From the NCBI GenBank assembly GCA_018267725.1, contig JAFDXY010000015.1, positions 1-64,000 on the forward strand: a DNA stretch of 64,000 bases, written 5' to 3'. A program made the translations under genes and the position numbers. Below, one piece after another: positions 27,201 through 36,122 of the stretch; positions within the stretch are counted from its first letter, which is position 1; every line of letters starts with the position of its first letter. Origin of the DNA: Bacteroidota bacterium (GTDB lineage Bacteria > Bacteroidota > Bacteroidia > Chitinophagales > Chitinophagaceae). The notes under the pieces were generated by a model. That model saw nothing but the letters and a program-made list of their open reading frames with translations. It was not told the origin of the DNA and searched no databases.

Positions 27201-27415
27201 AAGCCTACAAAAGAAAATTGAAGACCTTTAATTTTTTGAGGAACTTTAATTGAAAATGAACCTGAAGCATCTGTAACCGCAGTAGCCACAACTTTTTTAT
27301 TTGTAGCAATTGCATTAATGGTAACTCCATTTAGTGGAGCTCCTTTATCGTCAGTAACCGTACCCGTTACTGTTCGTGTTTGTGCCAATAGTTGGCTTGT
27401 TGCCAATAAAAGCAC
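24209..27415 (-). CDS. SusC/RagA-family TonB-linked outer-membrane protein, start region frameshifted
   Basis: From a GTG at 27415 the frame gives 1,068 aa: a short leader (MLLLATSQLLAQ), a CarboxypepD_reg-like domain (TRTVTGTVTDDKGAPL, about residues 13-90), the TonB box region LDEIVVVGYS, a plug domain with LYVVDGVPY and DAAATAIYGSRGANGVIVITTK, and a beta-barrel ending in TITFGTKIKF. The likely natural start, ATG at 27441 (MRKFTTLLM), is one base out of frame with the rest and stops after 24 codons. Either translation begins at GTG with a shortened signal peptide, or the gene is inactivated, or one base is missing from the assembly. The partner is the susD 18 bp downstream. Confidence 0.85.
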   Translation of the reverse strand: MLLLATSQLLAQTRTVTGTVTDDKGAPLNGVTINAIATNKKVVATAVTDASGSFSIKVPQKIKGLQFSFVGFEEQMVAVETKSNITVQLSSTSKNLDEIVVVGYSKTTKEAFTGSAKTVSAAQITNKSVSNVSQALAGEIAGVTVVNTSGQPGSSATIRIRGLGSVNGNRDPLYVVDGVPYFGTLNSINPDEIANIVVLKDAAATAIYGSRGANGVIVITTKTGRGKKSFVTVDAKFGTNNATLPRYDILTSPEEYIALSWEAMYNQGVILANPNPVNYANTNLFSASGISPNNNMWNVATGADLIDPTTKTVKPGVTRKFDPERWQDYAFQPASRSEVNVQLGGGDAKSNYFTSFGYLQDIGYIINSDYKRLNGRVSINHEVKPWLSTVFNVNFSQGKTNNNGQASNSNSIFWFVDNIPSIYPLFLRDASGNKVPDPIFGGYQFDYGSTGRKFGSLTNAIADATYNTVTNTKNELTANTSVNVKFSNHLILENRLGIQYYAQNFWSRNNKFYGSSASQNGFIGQTKYESANLNLLNMLHYTNSFNAHNIEVLAAHEATDYRFTSSSASGYNLVDNYSLELANAIVINPTATSYTNTNKIESYFAQTNYNYQNTYYLSGTIRRDGSSRFTKGNTWGTFGSVGAGVVLSKLDYFKKWRSIPYLKLKASYGILGDQDGLSYYPGMTSISIGNLNNNPSFGVPVPGNPNLTWETSKTFQTGLEFRVGNFLEASIEYYIRNTDNLIFQRRVGISNGYALITVNDGQLRNSGIDFELTGHIIRKKDFYVDLGINGNHYTNQITKMPIDPSTGAPKVIDVQGNFAWSKGHSVYDYYIRNFAGVDPADGRTTWSVYYDDLNGNGRYDVGEGVANLEQFYSDNPSKKGTLLNGVTKTYSEATQYYVGKSAIPKVRGALNFKAGYKSFDISVQFLYSIGGYAYDGAYAGLMQNQIIGSNNWSTDIRRRWQKPGDITDVPRLSNNATTDQNVTSASSRFLTSANYLTLNNIRIGYSLPQSLLKRTGLFEEVSFFVAGDNLWLSSARKGFNPATAENGESDTYRYSPLSTITFGTKIKF

Positions 27416-27441
27416 ATGAGAAGGGTAGTAAATTTTCTCAT
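27367..27441 (-). other. Frameshifted signal-peptide start of the upstream susC
   Basis: An ATG at 27441 begins MRKFTTLLM, the same style of start as the paralogous susC (MRKKLLSF). It then reads out of frame and meets a TAA at 27367-27369. Adding one base near 27415-27420 would join it to LLLATSQLLAQ and give a normal signal peptide. A good promoter lies at the right distance upstream, which favours this as the original start. Confidence 0.7.
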
Positions 27442-27472
27442 AAGTTTTAGTGTTTTAGTTTTATCGAAACAA

Positions 27473-27504
27473 CAAACATAAGTGTAGATATCTTAACAAC
27501 CAAA
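27473..27504 (-). promoter_or_regulatory. Bacteroidota-type promoter for the first susC
   Basis: On the minus strand TTTG (27504-27501) is followed after exactly 20 bp by TATGTTTG (27480-27473). This fits the -33/-7 pattern TTTG-N19-21-TAnnTTTG. It lies 31 bp upstream of the ATG at 27441. It is the best-formed promoter in the window. Confidence 0.6.
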
Positions 27505-27696
27505 CCATTAATGTAATTTCACCTAATTACCATTAATTAATAGGTAAATAACATATATACTGTAAAATGTATTACATAATTGCTTTCTTAGGCTTGTTAT
27601 ATTTATTGCAATTAGTATAATAAATAGAATATGGAAGTTTTATATTTTATAAGAAATTATTTGAGTGAATGCTTTTATATACTGGCTATAAAATAT

Positions 27697-27720
27697 AATG
27701 ACCCACAAAAGCAGGTCATT
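27697..27720 (-). terminator. Terminator after the second susD gene
   Basis: Arms AATGACC and GGTCATT enclose a 10-base loop, with an AT-rich run after the hairpin on the minus strand. It begins 24 bp past the susD stop. Confidence 0.6.
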
Positions 27721-27744
27721 ATTATTAGTGTGTAACTATTTTAT

Positions 27745-29229
27745 TTAGTTATCAGTCATTAAACTATTTAATGCTAATTCATCGGATGAAATTGGCCAAA
27801 TATAACCAACATCAGAAGCTGCTTTTGATGGTGCAGTTCCTTTAGCAGGAATAGTTTGTAACAATCGCATTAAATCATTAACACGTAATCCTTCTCCTAA
27901 AAACTCAATTCTTCTTTCATTTAAAATTGCACTTATTAAAACTGCTGGAGTAGCAAAACTTAGAACAGTATATGTTGTTGAAGCATCTGCTCTGTTTCTT
28001 ACTGCATTTAATAATGCTACTGCTTGTGCATCAACAGTATTAAGATTTCTTACTCTGGCTTCAGCTAAGTTTAATAACACTTCAGAATATCTAATAACCG
28101 GAACATAATCTGTATAAGGGTTACCTGTTGGATATTTAATACACCAGTTTTTTAAAGTAGCACCGCTACCTGATTGTTTAACAAATGCTCTGCGTTTGTC
28201 GGTTGCTGTCCAACCCGGATCTGCAATAACACCTAAAGCATTTAAAGAAAACTCGCCATTACCTGTACCACCATTAGTAGCTGTTGGAGAAAAATAATAT
28301 CCCAATTGATTTTGTGTACCAGGATAATCGCCTGCAGTTGTTGTCATTGGCATTGAAAAAATTGATTCTGTAGTAGTGTAAGGTGATACAAATACATTAG
28401 TAATATCCGCTTGCAATGCATGAGCAACACCGGTTGCAGCAGTAAATGGTGCAGCAGCAGAAACAATTTTATTAGCTTCTGTAATTACACTTGCGTAGTT
28501 CTGCATACTTAAATACACTCTTGTTTTTAAAGCAATAGCTGTATTGCGATGAGCACGAGTTGTATTGTTATAGGCTGAAGCACCATAAGTTAAAGGCAAC
28601 CCTGCTTCTGCATCATTTAAATCTTGCAAAATTTGCGTATAAACTTGTGCAACTGTGCTTCTTGCCAAGTTTGAACTACCAGAACCTTTAATTCCTGTTA
28701 AACGTAAAGGTACGCCTGGCTTTGAGCCATTGCCATCTGCATAAGGGCGAGCATAATATTGCAGTAAAGAATAGTATGATAAAGCACGTATTAATTTGGC
28801 TTCTGCAATATAATTAGCTGCAAGAGTTGCTCCTGCAACTGTTGATCCTCCTGCATTCATTCCATCAATAAATACATTGCAAGAATTAATTACATAATAT
28901 GCTTGTGCCCATAAACCTTTTACGGCTGTTGCACTGTTTGTACAGTTTTCTGCCCAAACATCAGAACCTGTTACCAAATTTGAAGTTTCATTAATGAAAT
29001 CTTCTCCTTTTATATCTCCATAAATAACAAATCTGCCTCCATAAAAATTACCATTTTTCATTGATCCGTATAATGATAATACTTGAGATTGTATTCTGCC
29101 CAAAGTGCTAAAAGCAGAAGCATCGGATACTGAAGTTTGTGGCGAAGGATTTAATAAGTCGCGTTGGCATGCAGAGAAACCTAACATTCCCAACAATGCA
29201 ACTGATGAATATTTTATAATCTTTTTCAT
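27745..29229 (-). CDS. SusD/RagB-family nutrient-binding lipoprotein
   Basis: This 494-aa protein has a lipoprotein signal (LLGMLGFSACQRDLLNPSPQ, cysteine at residue 21), followed by the SusD helical core (NYIAEAKLIRALSYYSLLQYYARPY) and the conserved C-terminal segment with VIRYSEVLLNLAEARVR and NERRIEFLGEGLRVNDLMR. It pairs with the susC gene 25 bp upstream. Compared with the other SusD in this window it is clearly divergent, so the two systems probably bind different ligands. No linked enzyme indicates the substrate. Confidence 0.94.
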   Translation of the reverse strand: MKKIIKYSSVALLGMLGFSACQRDLLNPSPQTSVSDASAFSTLGRIQSQVLSLYGSMKNGNFYGGRFVIYGDIKGEDFINETSNLVTGSDVWAENCTNSATAVKGLWAQAYYVINSCNVFIDGMNAGGSTVAGATLAANYIAEAKLIRALSYYSLLQYYARPYADGNGSKPGVPLRLTGIKGSGSSNLARSTVAQVYTQILQDLNDAEAGLPLTYGASAYNNTTRAHRNTAIALKTRVYLSMQNYASVITEANKIVSAAAPFTAATGVAHALQADITNVFVSPYTTTESIFSMPMTTTAGDYPGTQNQLGYYFSPTATNGGTGNGEFSLNALGVIADPGWTATDKRRAFVKQSGSGATLKNWCIKYPTGNPYTDYVPVIRYSEVLLNLAEARVRNLNTVDAQAVALLNAVRNRADASTTYTVLSFATPAVLISAILNERRIEFLGEGLRVNDLMRLLQTIPAKGTAPSKAASDVGYIWPISSDELALNSLMTDN

Positions 29230-29254
29230 TTTGTTCTTTTTTTTGATTCAAAAA

Positions 29255-32200
29255 TTAAAATCCAACATTTAATCCAATTGTAAATGTTCTTGCACTGGCT
29301 GCTGTATTTCTATCTACACCTTGAGCCTGTGTTGAGTTTCCGTTAGATGATACTTCAGGATCTGGACCTGGATATTTTGTTATAATAGCCAAGTTGTTAC
29401 CAGACACATAAAGTCTAACACTACTTAATTTAGATTTATCTAATAAGCTTTTAGGTAAATTGTAACTTAATGTTAATGATTTTAATTTAACGAAATCGCC
29501 TTTAAATACATTTATGTCTAACGGCATTGCAGAACCGTTAGATACGTTATCTCCGTAAACCGGTCTTGCATATTTTTTGCCTGCATTTCCACTTTGTGCC
29601 CAAGCATCTGTTAGCATATCTGTAGCATTATTCCACCAACGTTGGTCGTGCAAACCTGCATTAGATCCGTAATATATATAAAATCCTGTTTGGTAAGTAA
29701 GTAAAGCACTAAGTTCAAAATTTTTAAATCTAAAATCATTTTGCCAACCACCTACACTTTTAGGTACCGCATTTGCATACATTACCGCATCGGCAGCCTG
29801 AGTAATTGTGGTACCACCTGTTGAGCTTACATATTTTGTTTGCCCATCGGCCGTAGTTGAGTAGTTATATAACTTAGGTAATTGATTAGCTACTGTATAA
29901 GAATAATAAACTGGTGTACCTGCTGAATTTAAAAAAATTCTTTTTCCTGTTTGAGGATCTACGCCTGCAGTTTTTACTACCCAAATATAACCTATTGAAT
30001 AGCCTGGCATAGTTTGGTTAGCTGTTTCTAATCCTGCGGTTGGTGTTTGAATATTTGATAAGCCCGGAGCTAAAGCAGTAACCATATTTGTATTATAGCT
30101 GTAGTTAAAAGTACTTCTCCATGTAAAATTTTTCTTATCTATTATGGTTGAACTTAATTGTAATTCAATACCTCGGTTATACATGGTACCAACATTTTGA
30201 AGAATATTACTTGGTAAACCCGCAGAAGGAGATTGTGGAACACTTAAAATTAAGTTATCTATATTATTATTATAATATGTTATTTCGCCTGTTACTTTAT
30301 CACGTAATAATCCGAATGATAATCCAACGCTGGTTTGTTGGCTGGTTTCCCATTGTAATTTATTATTACCTACTGAGGCAAAACCTAAAGTAGCTGTTCC
30401 ACCATATAATCCAGAACCAAATGTTGAAAACGGTGAGTAATCTCCAATACCATTAATATTACCAACTTTACCTACACCACCTTTTATTCTTGCACTGCTG
30501 AATAATTTATCAATTCCCATAGATTGCCAGAATTTCTCTTTAGAAAGTTCCCAAGCTATAGAAGCACCCCAGAAAGTTCCTTTTTTAACTCCTAAACCAG
30601 AGTACTCATCTTGACGAACATTGCCTGATAAGAAATATTTTCCTTTGTAATTATAATTTACTCTTCCAAAGCTTGACAATAAATAGTTTTCACCATAAGC
30701 TTGTCCGGTAGAGTTGTTAGTTGTCCAACCTGCTTGAATTAAATTATAAGCGGGGTCTGATAAAGTTTGACGGTTAATACCAAATCCAAGAGTTGTATTT
30801 CTTTGTTGTTCATTACCAACTAAAACGTTAACTGAGTGGTCTCCAAATTTTTGATCAAATGAAGCTGTATTAGTCCATAACCATCTTTTATAATTTGTTT
30901 GCCATGCAGATGCATAACCGTTGTAACTGTACCCATCACCAGCAACAGGAGACCAAAATAAATCATTAGATACAAATAAATAATCAATACCATATTGAGA
31001 TTTTAGTGTTATTGATTTTATAGGTTTAAATTGTATATAAGCACTTGATTGAATATGGTTATTCTCACTATTTGAACGGTTTAAATCTAATGATACAACA
31101 GGGTTGAAATAAGAAATAGTTGAAAGCACTCCTATATTAGAGCTACCAATTGCAGAACCATTAGTATTGTATGAACCATCGTTTTTATAAGGAGAAATAA
31201 TTGGAGGTAATACAACTGCTAAACGGCCTAAACCCGCAGTATTAAATGCTTCTCCACTTAATGAGCCTGATGAAGTTGCAGCATAGTTTTGTTCGTTTGA
31301 ATAACTAAGTTTACCACCAATAGTAACTTTATTATTAATTCTGCTATCAACATTTAATAAAGCATTTAATCTGTTGAAATCATTCTTTTTAATAACACCT
31401 TGTTGTGCAGTATAACCAACAGATAAATAATATGTAGTGTTATCATTTCCGCCCGAAACATTAATATTATGGCTGTTAGACATGGCTTGGCGATACACAT
31501 AATCAGACCATTTGGTATCAACCACTTTTCCGCTTGCATCTGTAACTGTTGCGTAAGTAATAGGTGTTGCTGCACCCGGAGTTGCTAACGCCAAATAATT
31601 ATTTACTGCTGATGTTTTAAATGACATGTATTGAGATGTATTCATCATAGAAGGTAGCCCTGTAACTTGAGCCCAACCAAACCAACCATCGTAAGATACT
31701 TTGGTTTTGCCAGCTTTACCTTTTTTGGTAGTTATAAATACAACACCATTTGCAGCACGGCTACCATAAATAGCTGTAGCAGCAGCATCTTTAGCAATAT
31801 CAATACTTTCAATATCATTAGGATTAATACTTGCTAAAGCATTGGCAGCAGCATTTGTACCGCTATAATCACCAGTAAAAGTAGGTACACCATCAACTAC
31901 AATTAACGGATAAGAGCTTAATGAAATTGAATTAGTACCTCTAATTCTAAATACCGGAGGAGTATTTAATACACCTGATGGAGTAGTAATTTGTACACCA
32001 GTTGCTTTACCTGCTAATGCTTGTTCAAAGCTTTGAACAGGTTTTTCTGCAACTTCACTACCTTTTATGGTAGAAACACTACCGGTATTTTCTTTTTTCT
32101 TTTGCATTCCGTAACCAACCACTACTACTTCATCTAAGTTTTTTGAAGTTGAAGAAAGTTTTACGGTAATACTGTTTTTACCCTCAACAGAAATAATTTG

Positions 32201-32449
32201 CTCTTCAAATCCTACAAAAGAAAATTGAAGGCCTCTAATTTTTTGAGGAACTTTAATTAAGAATGAACCGGAAGCGTTAGTAACTGCAGTAGCTACAACT
32301 TTTCTGTCTGTAGCAATTGCATTAACGGTAACTCCATTTAGCGGAGCTCCTTTGTCATCAGTAACTGTACCCGTTACTGTTCGTGTTTGTGCATAGCTGC
32401 TGATAAGGCAAAATAGCATAGCACAAAAACTGAGTAGTTTTTTTCTCAT
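29255..32449 (-). CDS. SusC/RagA-family TonB-linked outer-membrane protein
   Basis: This 1,064-aa transporter has a full signal peptide (MRKKLLSFCAMLFCLISSYAQ), a CarboxypepD_reg-like domain (about residues 22-100), the TonB box region LDEVVVVGYG, a plug with LIVVDGVP and DAAATAIYGSRAANGVVFITTK, and a large beta-barrel ending in TFTIGLNVGF. It imports a large substrate captured by its SusD partner, powered by TonB. Its first 100 residues are almost the same as in the neighbouring SusC, while the barrels differ, which points to duplication or gene conversion of the 5' end. Confidence 0.95.
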   Translation of the reverse strand: MRKKLLSFCAMLFCLISSYAQTRTVTGTVTDDKGAPLNGVTVNAIATDRKVVATAVTNASGSFLIKVPQKIRGLQFSFVGFEEQIISVEGKNSITVKLSSTSKNLDEVVVVGYGMQKKKENTGSVSTIKGSEVAEKPVQSFEQALAGKATGVQITTPSGVLNTPPVFRIRGTNSISLSSYPLIVVDGVPTFTGDYSGTNAAANALASINPNDIESIDIAKDAAATAIYGSRAANGVVFITTKKGKAGKTKVSYDGWFGWAQVTGLPSMMNTSQYMSFKTSAVNNYLALATPGAATPITYATVTDASGKVVDTKWSDYVYRQAMSNSHNINVSGGNDNTTYYLSVGYTAQQGVIKKNDFNRLNALLNVDSRINNKVTIGGKLSYSNEQNYAATSSGSLSGEAFNTAGLGRLAVVLPPIISPYKNDGSYNTNGSAIGSSNIGVLSTISYFNPVVSLDLNRSNSENNHIQSSAYIQFKPIKSITLKSQYGIDYLFVSNDLFWSPVAGDGYSYNGYASAWQTNYKRWLWTNTASFDQKFGDHSVNVLVGNEQQRNTTLGFGINRQTLSDPAYNLIQAGWTTNNSTGQAYGENYLLSSFGRVNYNYKGKYFLSGNVRQDEYSGLGVKKGTFWGASIAWELSKEKFWQSMGIDKLFSSARIKGGVGKVGNINGIGDYSPFSTFGSGLYGGTATLGFASVGNNKLQWETSQQTSVGLSFGLLRDKVTGEITYYNNNIDNLILSVPQSPSAGLPSNILQNVGTMYNRGIELQLSSTIIDKKNFTWRSTFNYSYNTNMVTALAPGLSNIQTPTAGLETANQTMPGYSIGYIWVVKTAGVDPQTGKRIFLNSAGTPVYYSYTVANQLPKLYNYSTTADGQTKYVSSTGGTTITQAADAVMYANAVPKSVGGWQNDFRFKNFELSALLTYQTGFYIYYGSNAGLHDQRWWNNATDMLTDAWAQSGNAGKKYARPVYGDNVSNGSAMPLDINVFKGDFVKLKSLTLSYNLPKSLLDKSKLSSVRLYVSGNNLAIITKYPGPDPEVSSNGNSTQAQGVDRNTAASARTFTIGLNVGF

Positions 32450-32553
32450 AATGCATTTTTTGGTTGGTTAATATCTATTTCTATAAAGACACAAAATAGT
32501 TAAAAAAGTTGCACTAAATACACTGCACGCCGGGTTTTTTCATTAAAAAGTGC

Positions 32554-34890
32554 TTAAAACAAAGGACTCTTATCTTTTTTAGTACTCACAAAATTTATAA
32601 GTACTGGCAATAGCAATAAATTAGTAATGGTGCCTACAACTAAAGTTAAAGAAGTAAGCCAGCCCAACGCAAAAGTTCCGCCAAAACTGCTAAAGCAAAA
32701 AATTGCAAAGCCAGCTATTAAAACCAATGATGTATAAATAATACTAATACCTGTATGCTTTATGGTTTGAGATAAGTTGAATTGAACCGTATGTTTATTA
32801 GCATCTGTTTCTTGTTTATAGTTTACTAAAAATCTAATAGTTACATCAATTACAATACCCAGCGTTACGCTAAAAACCAATACAGTTGATGGTTTTAAGC
32901 TAATACCACACCAACCCATTATACCTGCTGTAATAATTAAAGGGATAATATTTGGAATTAAAGAACACAATAAAATTTTTACTGAACGGAATAAAAACAA
33001 CATACATAAAGCAATTAATGAAAACGCCCATAGAATACTTTCTTTTAATCCGTTTATTATGAATGATGAGCCTTCTAAAAAAGTAACACTGCTTCCGGTA
33101 AAAGTTACTTTGTAGTTTGCGGTATCAAAAATTTCTCTTGCTTTTTGTTCAACATCATTTAAAAAAACAGGCAATTGTTTGCTGCCAATGTCTTTCATGT
33201 TTACACTTATTCTTGCCGTTTGGTATGTACTATCTATAAAACTGTTCATTAACCTTGCTAAAGCCGTTTTTTCTGACGGCTTTTTATTTTTATTTTTAAG
33301 ATAACTACTCATCATAGCCATATCTAAATCTGTTGGTACAGCGTAGTTAGAGCTATCTCCATCAAAATAAGCTTGCTTTGCAAATTTTAGTGCCTCAACT
33401 AATGATAAGGGTTTTGCTGTTTCTGCTTTTGTAGATAAATAGGTTGATAGTTCATCTATTTTTTGCATGGGTGCAGTTGAGCGTTTTAATGCTCCTTTCT
33501 TTTTTGCTTCTACCATTATTTCTAATGGCATTATTCCTTTAAAATTTGTTTCAAACCATTTTAAATCTGTATAAGTTTTATCTTGTTTAGGTAAATCATC
33601 TACAATAAATCCTTCACTCTTTAATTTAAAAATACCTGTTATTGCAAATACAGTTACAGCTATAGTTACAGCCCAAACCCATTTTGAGTTTTGAAATACC
33701 CATTTTTCTATTTTTATTAAAATTTTATTTAATGTTTTATTTTCTAAATATTTTATATGCTTTGTTTTGGGTGCTGGCAAATAATATAATACAGCCGGAA
33801 TAAAAATTAACGATATAAAAAATAAAGCCATAATATTTATACCACTAACCAAACCAAACTCTTTTAATAAATTACTATGTGTAAAAGCAAATACAATAAA
33901 ACCTATGGCTGCAGCAATATTGCAAAACAATGTTACAATACCCATTTTGCCAATCATGTTTACAATAGCTTTTTCTTTATTATTAACTTCTTTAAAAGAA
34001 GTGTGGTATTTATTTAAGAAATAAATGCAATTAGGAATTCCTATTACAACAATTAAAATAGGAATTAAAGCAGTAAGTATAGTTATTTTATAATTGAACA
34101 AAACCATTGTACCCAAACACCACACAACACCAATGCCTACAACAAACAAACTCATTATGGTTGCACTAAACGAACGAAAGAAAATAAATAAAGTAATAGC
34201 ACTTAATAAAAAAGAACCTATTAAAAATAAATTTAATTCGTTTTTAATACGGTTGGCAACCGTTGTTCTTATATAAGGTAATCCGCTAATATGTGTTTGT
34301 ATTTTTGTTGAAGTTTCAAATGCCGTTACTTCTTTTAAAATTGAATTAATTAATCTTGTTCGTGATTTGCTGTTAATCGTATCTTTATTTACGGTAACGC
34401 CTATTAGGTAAGCATTTGTTGCAGGATTATACAATATGCCTTTATAAAAAGGAAGTGATTGAAAAACATATTTATCACTATCTAAAATTGTTTGAGATGC
34501 ATACGGGTAATGAAATATTTTTTGAGGAACAAATTGTTGCAAAGCAGAATCTTTAACCAATGTAACTGCTTCGGGTATGCTTAACACATCTTGTACATCT
34601 TGTGTTTTTTTTAAGTTTTGATGTAATTTTCCAACAGCATTAAAAAAATCTACCGTAAAAAAACTATCTGTTTTAATACCAATTACCAATGTGTTACCAT
34701 CTCCTCCAAATTTTTTTAGAAATTTTTGATAATCAATATACTTTACATTATCAATAGGAATAGCTCTTGTAAAATCATACCCCATTTGTACTTTACTTGC
34801 TTTATAACCCATAAAAGCAGTTACGACAAACAAAATAATTAATAATAAAATTCTATTTTTTACAATTGCTTTTCCTAAACTATACCACAT
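32554..34890 (-). CDS. MMPL/RND-family transporter
   Basis: This 778-aa inner-membrane protein has the two-fold RND layout: a first helix near residues 14-32, a periplasmic domain (about 33-205), five helices (about 215-370), a second single helix (about 400-420), a second periplasmic domain, and a final helix bundle (about 630-770). It resembles the MMPL/SSD group of exporters for lipids, hopanoids or other amphiphiles. No membrane-fusion or outer-membrane partner is next to it. The substrate is unknown. Confidence 0.85.
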   Translation of the reverse strand: MWYSLGKAIVKNRILLLIILFVVTAFMGYKASKVQMGYDFTRAIPIDNVKYIDYQKFLKKFGGDGNTLVIGIKTDSFFTVDFFNAVGKLHQNLKKTQDVQDVLSIPEAVTLVKDSALQQFVPQKIFHYPYASQTILDSDKYVFQSLPFYKGILYNPATNAYLIGVTVNKDTINSKSRTRLINSILKEVTAFETSTKIQTHISGLPYIRTTVANRIKNELNLFLIGSFLLSAITLFIFFRSFSATIMSLFVVGIGVVWCLGTMVLFNYKITILTALIPILIVVIGIPNCIYFLNKYHTSFKEVNNKEKAIVNMIGKMGIVTLFCNIAAAIGFIVFAFTHSNLLKEFGLVSGINIMALFFISLIFIPAVLYYLPAPKTKHIKYLENKTLNKILIKIEKWVFQNSKWVWAVTIAVTVFAITGIFKLKSEGFIVDDLPKQDKTYTDLKWFETNFKGIMPLEIMVEAKKKGALKRSTAPMQKIDELSTYLSTKAETAKPLSLVEALKFAKQAYFDGDSSNYAVPTDLDMAMMSSYLKNKNKKPSEKTALARLMNSFIDSTYQTARISVNMKDIGSKQLPVFLNDVEQKAREIFDTANYKVTFTGSSVTFLEGSSFIINGLKESILWAFSLIALCMLFLFRSVKILLCSLIPNIIPLIITAGIMGWCGISLKPSTVLVFSVTLGIVIDVTIRFLVNYKQETDANKHTVQFNLSQTIKHTGISIIYTSLVLIAGFAIFCFSSFGGTFALGWLTSLTLVVGTITNLLLLPVLINFVSTKKDKSPLF

Positions 34891-35001
34891 AATAATATTT
34901 AAAGCGGCAAAGAAATGAATTAATACAACGTGTTGCTGCTATTGTTTTTATAAACTTTTGGGAAAGTTGTTATATTGTAATAATTTTTAATAAAGGCTAT
35001 T

Positions 35002-35027
35002 AATGCTAACAAAAAATAAATAGCATT
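35002..35027 (-). terminator. Possible terminator after the GMP reductase-like gene
   Basis: Arms AATGCTA and TAGCATT enclose a 12-base AT-rich loop 13 bp past the stop codon. The stem is AT-rich and the T run is weak. Confidence 0.4.
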
Positions 35028-35039
35028 TTATTATTGTAG

Positions 35040-36074
35040 CTACAACAAATGCGGTCTGGCTTCGGTTTGGCCTGCATGTGTTACAATAACATATTCGGGT
35101 TTAAACTCTTTTAAGTTATTGGCTCCACCATAAGATAATGCAGATCTCACTCCATCTAACAAACCTTCGACTACAAATTTTACGCCGCCTTTAAATGGTA
35201 TTACTGTGCTTTCTCCTTCAACGTTTCTTTGTTCTTGCCCGTGTACTGTTTTTGTTTCTAATGAAGCAGCACCTCTGTAACGTTTGTATAACCCATTAGG
35301 TTTTTCTATAATTTGTCCGGGTGCTTCTTTTGTTCCGGCAATTAATGAACCCAACATTACGCTACTTGCTCCTAATGCCAATGCTTTTGCAATATCTCCA
35401 CTTGCTCTTATACCTCCATCTGCCATTACAGGAATAGATGTTATAGCTAAAATATTTTCTAAACAAGTTACATTAGGTACTCCAAAACCTGTTTTAATTC
35501 TTGTGGTACAAAGTGAGCCTCCTCCAACACCTACACGCAAGCCATCTGCTCCCCATGTTTCTAAATCTTTTGCTGCTGCTGCACTTGCAATGTTTCCTGC
35601 AATTATATCAACATGTGTAGGCAATAACTTTTTTAAATTATCAATAGCAATTTTTACATTTTCATGATGCCCATGTGCTACATCAATTAAAATAATATTT
35701 GCACCTGCTTTAACTAATTCAATAGCACGTTCTGCATAATCTCCATTAGCACCAACAGCAGCCATTACAGGAATTGTTGTATTACTATTATTTTTAATAC
35801 ATAAATCGGCAGCAACTTTAGCAACTATTGCTACTTCATGCAATTGATGCTGAACATTCATAAACCTATGAATACAACCTACACCACCAATTTCTGCTAA
35901 TGCAACTGCCATTTCACTTTCGCAAACGGTATCCATACAAGAAGCTACTAACGGAATTTGAATACTGTAACGTTTGGTAACTTTTGTAGAGAGGTCAATA
36001 TTTTTTCTTGAAGTAACGGTTGAATAAGAAGGTACTAATTGAATATCATCGTAAGTTAAAGCTTGTTTGTTCAT
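35040..36074 (-). CDS. GMP reductase-like IMPDH/GMPR-family enzyme
   Basis: This 344-aa TIM-barrel enzyme has no CBS pair, unlike typical IMP dehydrogenase (about 490 aa), and its length matches GMP reductase (about 346 aa). The catalytic cysteine is in GGGSLCTTRIKTGFGVP, where the KTG after TTR is closer to GMP reductase (TTRKKTGVG) than to IMPDH. MADGGIR, GASSVMLGSLIAGT and the flap region EGESTVIPFKGGV follow. GMP reductase converts GMP to IMP with NADPH in purine salvage. A CBS-less IMPDH remains possible because the flap residues that distinguish them cannot be fixed without an alignment. Confidence 0.8.
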   Translation of the reverse strand: MNKQALTYDDIQLVPSYSTVTSRKNIDLSTKVTKRYSIQIPLVASCMDTVCESEMAVALAEIGGVGCIHRFMNVQHQLHEVAIVAKVAADLCIKNNSNTTIPVMAAVGANGDYAERAIELVKAGANIILIDVAHGHHENVKIAIDNLKKLLPTHVDIIAGNIASAAAAKDLETWGADGLRVGVGGGSLCTTRIKTGFGVPNVTCLENILAITSIPVMADGGIRASGDIAKALALGASSVMLGSLIAGTKEAPGQIIEKPNGLYKRYRGAASLETKTVHGQEQRNVEGESTVIPFKGGVKFVVEGLLDGVRSALSYGGANNLKEFKPEYVIVTHAGQTEARPHLL

Positions 36075-36122
36075 AATTTATGTACTGCTTTTATGTTATA
36101 CTATTTTTTTATTTATTGAAAA

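Larger units (their letters stand above)
27442..27744. other. Intergenic region between the two susCD pairs
   Basis: About 300 bp of AT-rich sequence holds the susC promoter (27473-27504) on one side and the terminator of the preceding susCD pair (27697-27720) on the other. The remaining 190 bp has no recognisable gene or repeat. Confidence 0.5.

Noticed and set aside
35040..36074. Full-length IMP dehydrogenase
   Set aside because: The protein is 344 aa without a CBS domain pair and with the KTG sequence after TTR, which fits GMP reductase better; the family-level uncertainty is stated in the feature.
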